Assembly (NCBI GenBank): GCA_002305505.1
Contig: DBRC01000039.1
Span: forward strand, 1 to 6,993
DNA from: Prevotella sp. UBA1378
Lineage (GTDB): Bacteria > Bacteroidota > Bacteroidia > Bacteroidales > Bacteroidaceae
Length of the DNA stretch: 6,993 nucleotides
Direction: 5' to 3'
Every line of letters begins with the position of its first letter. The stretch's first letter is position 1. Shown here piece by piece: positions 6,806 to 6,993 of the stretch. The position numbers were made by a program, and so were the translations under genes. The notes under the pieces were generated by a model that saw only the letters and a program-made list of their open reading frames with translations, made no database searches and had not been told where the DNA came from.

Positions 6806-6913
6806 TTCTTTATCTTTGGCGTTGAGAAAATCGGCAGATGTAATGGTGTCACGGTTGACAAAGTAGTTGAGGGTGCCGTTTCCGCGCTCATAGATGGTGT
6901 AGCTGCTGCTGTA
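6797..6913 (-). pseudogene. 3' end of a minus-strand gene, apparently broken (about 38 codons, no start)
   Basis: Reading the minus strand towards a TGA at 6799-6797 gives about 38 residues that look like real protein (SSSYTIYERGNGTLNYFV, then NRDTITSADFLNAKDKELF). The pattern of alternating polar and hydrophobic residues suggests beta strands. Going upstream, the frame meets TGA at 6916-6914 and then TAA, and there is no Met before them. So either the gene has been truncated or frameshifted near 6910, or the sequence at the window edge is wrong. I do not recognise the family. It is convergent with the transporter gene and overlaps it by 9 bp. The plus strand of the same stretch is also open, but that frame is codon-aligned with this one and looks like its shadow. 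Confidence 0.45.
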
Positions 6914-6960
6914 TCAGAGCAATATTCCCGGGATTTATACGCCGGTTCGGGATAAGAAAC

Positions 6961-6976
6961 CCGCGCTAATCCGCGG
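6961..6976. repeat. GC-rich inverted repeat at the right window edge
   Basis: CCGCG (6961-6965) and CGCGG (6972-6976) are perfect inverted copies around a 6-base CTAATC loop. Read on the minus strand, the same unit contains CGCGG-ATTAG-CGCGG. It lies in what appears to be non-coding DNA upstream of the gene remnant. No T run follows on either side, so it is not a convincing terminator. It may be one copy of a short dispersed repeat. Confidence 0.45.
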
Positions 6977-6993
6977 CATAAGGGAAAGCGGCC

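Noticed and set aside
6806..6955. Plus-strand frame open past the transporter stop, considered as a read-through extension or amber recoding
   Set aside because: The frame is codon-aligned with the minus-strand gene remnant and its openness is explained as a shadow. The transporter already ends at the usual place after its last helix.
1..6993. CRISPR arrays, insertion sequences, toxin-antitoxin or other defence genes
   Set aside because: No regularly spaced repeats, transposase motifs or small paired toxin-antitoxin frames were seen on either strand.

Overview
The window looks like a chromosomal housekeeping stretch from a Bacteroidales bacterium, most likely Bacteroides, Phocaeicola or a close relative. 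The signs are the ssb-gldE gene pair, promoters of the Bacteroidetes type (TTTG near -33, TAnnTTTG near -7), start codons without a clear Shine-Dalgarno sequence, a tRNA gene with no encoded CCA, and an M6 protease whose C-terminal tail is of the type seen in many Bacteroidetes secreted proteins. Base composition by eye is moderate and fairly even across the genes, and I see no phage, plasmid, IS or CRISPR content.

Layout. Positions 1-23 are the 3' end of a tRNA gene, probably tRNA-Gly. A tight plus-strand group follows (59-2371): a conserved-looking protein of unknown function, single-stranded DNA-binding protein (ssb), and a GldE/CorC-type CNNM-CBS membrane protein, with gaps of 12 and 3 bp. 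A minus-strand pair (5031 down to 2382) converges on it with a 10-bp gap. It encodes a flavodoxin-like plus 2x[4Fe-4S] protein (EFR1 type) followed 7 bp later by a secreted M6-family zinc metalloprotease. A divergent intergenic region of 112 bp (5032-5143) holds promoters for both directions. On the plus strand come truA (tRNA pseudouridine 38-40 synthase) and, 15 bp later, a ten-helix EamA/DMT-type transporter. The last ~190 bp hold the 3' end of an apparently broken minus-strand gene that overlaps the transporter stop, then a GC-rich inverted repeat at the window edge.

How the genes fit together. ssb and truA are core functions (DNA replication and repair; tRNA modification). gldE is a frequent neighbour of ssb in Bacteroidetes and probably has an ion-transport or membrane role rather than a motility one in a gut species. 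The flavodoxin/ferredoxin-protease pair is the least obvious: a cytoplasmic redox protein and an exported peptidase seem to share one transcript, with no evident biochemical link. No gene-free stretch exceeds 300 bp. I found no clearly new multi-gene system. The items most worth checking are the near-leaderless promoter of the redox gene, the unknown gene before ssb, the sorting-like tail of the protease and the broken gene at the right edge.
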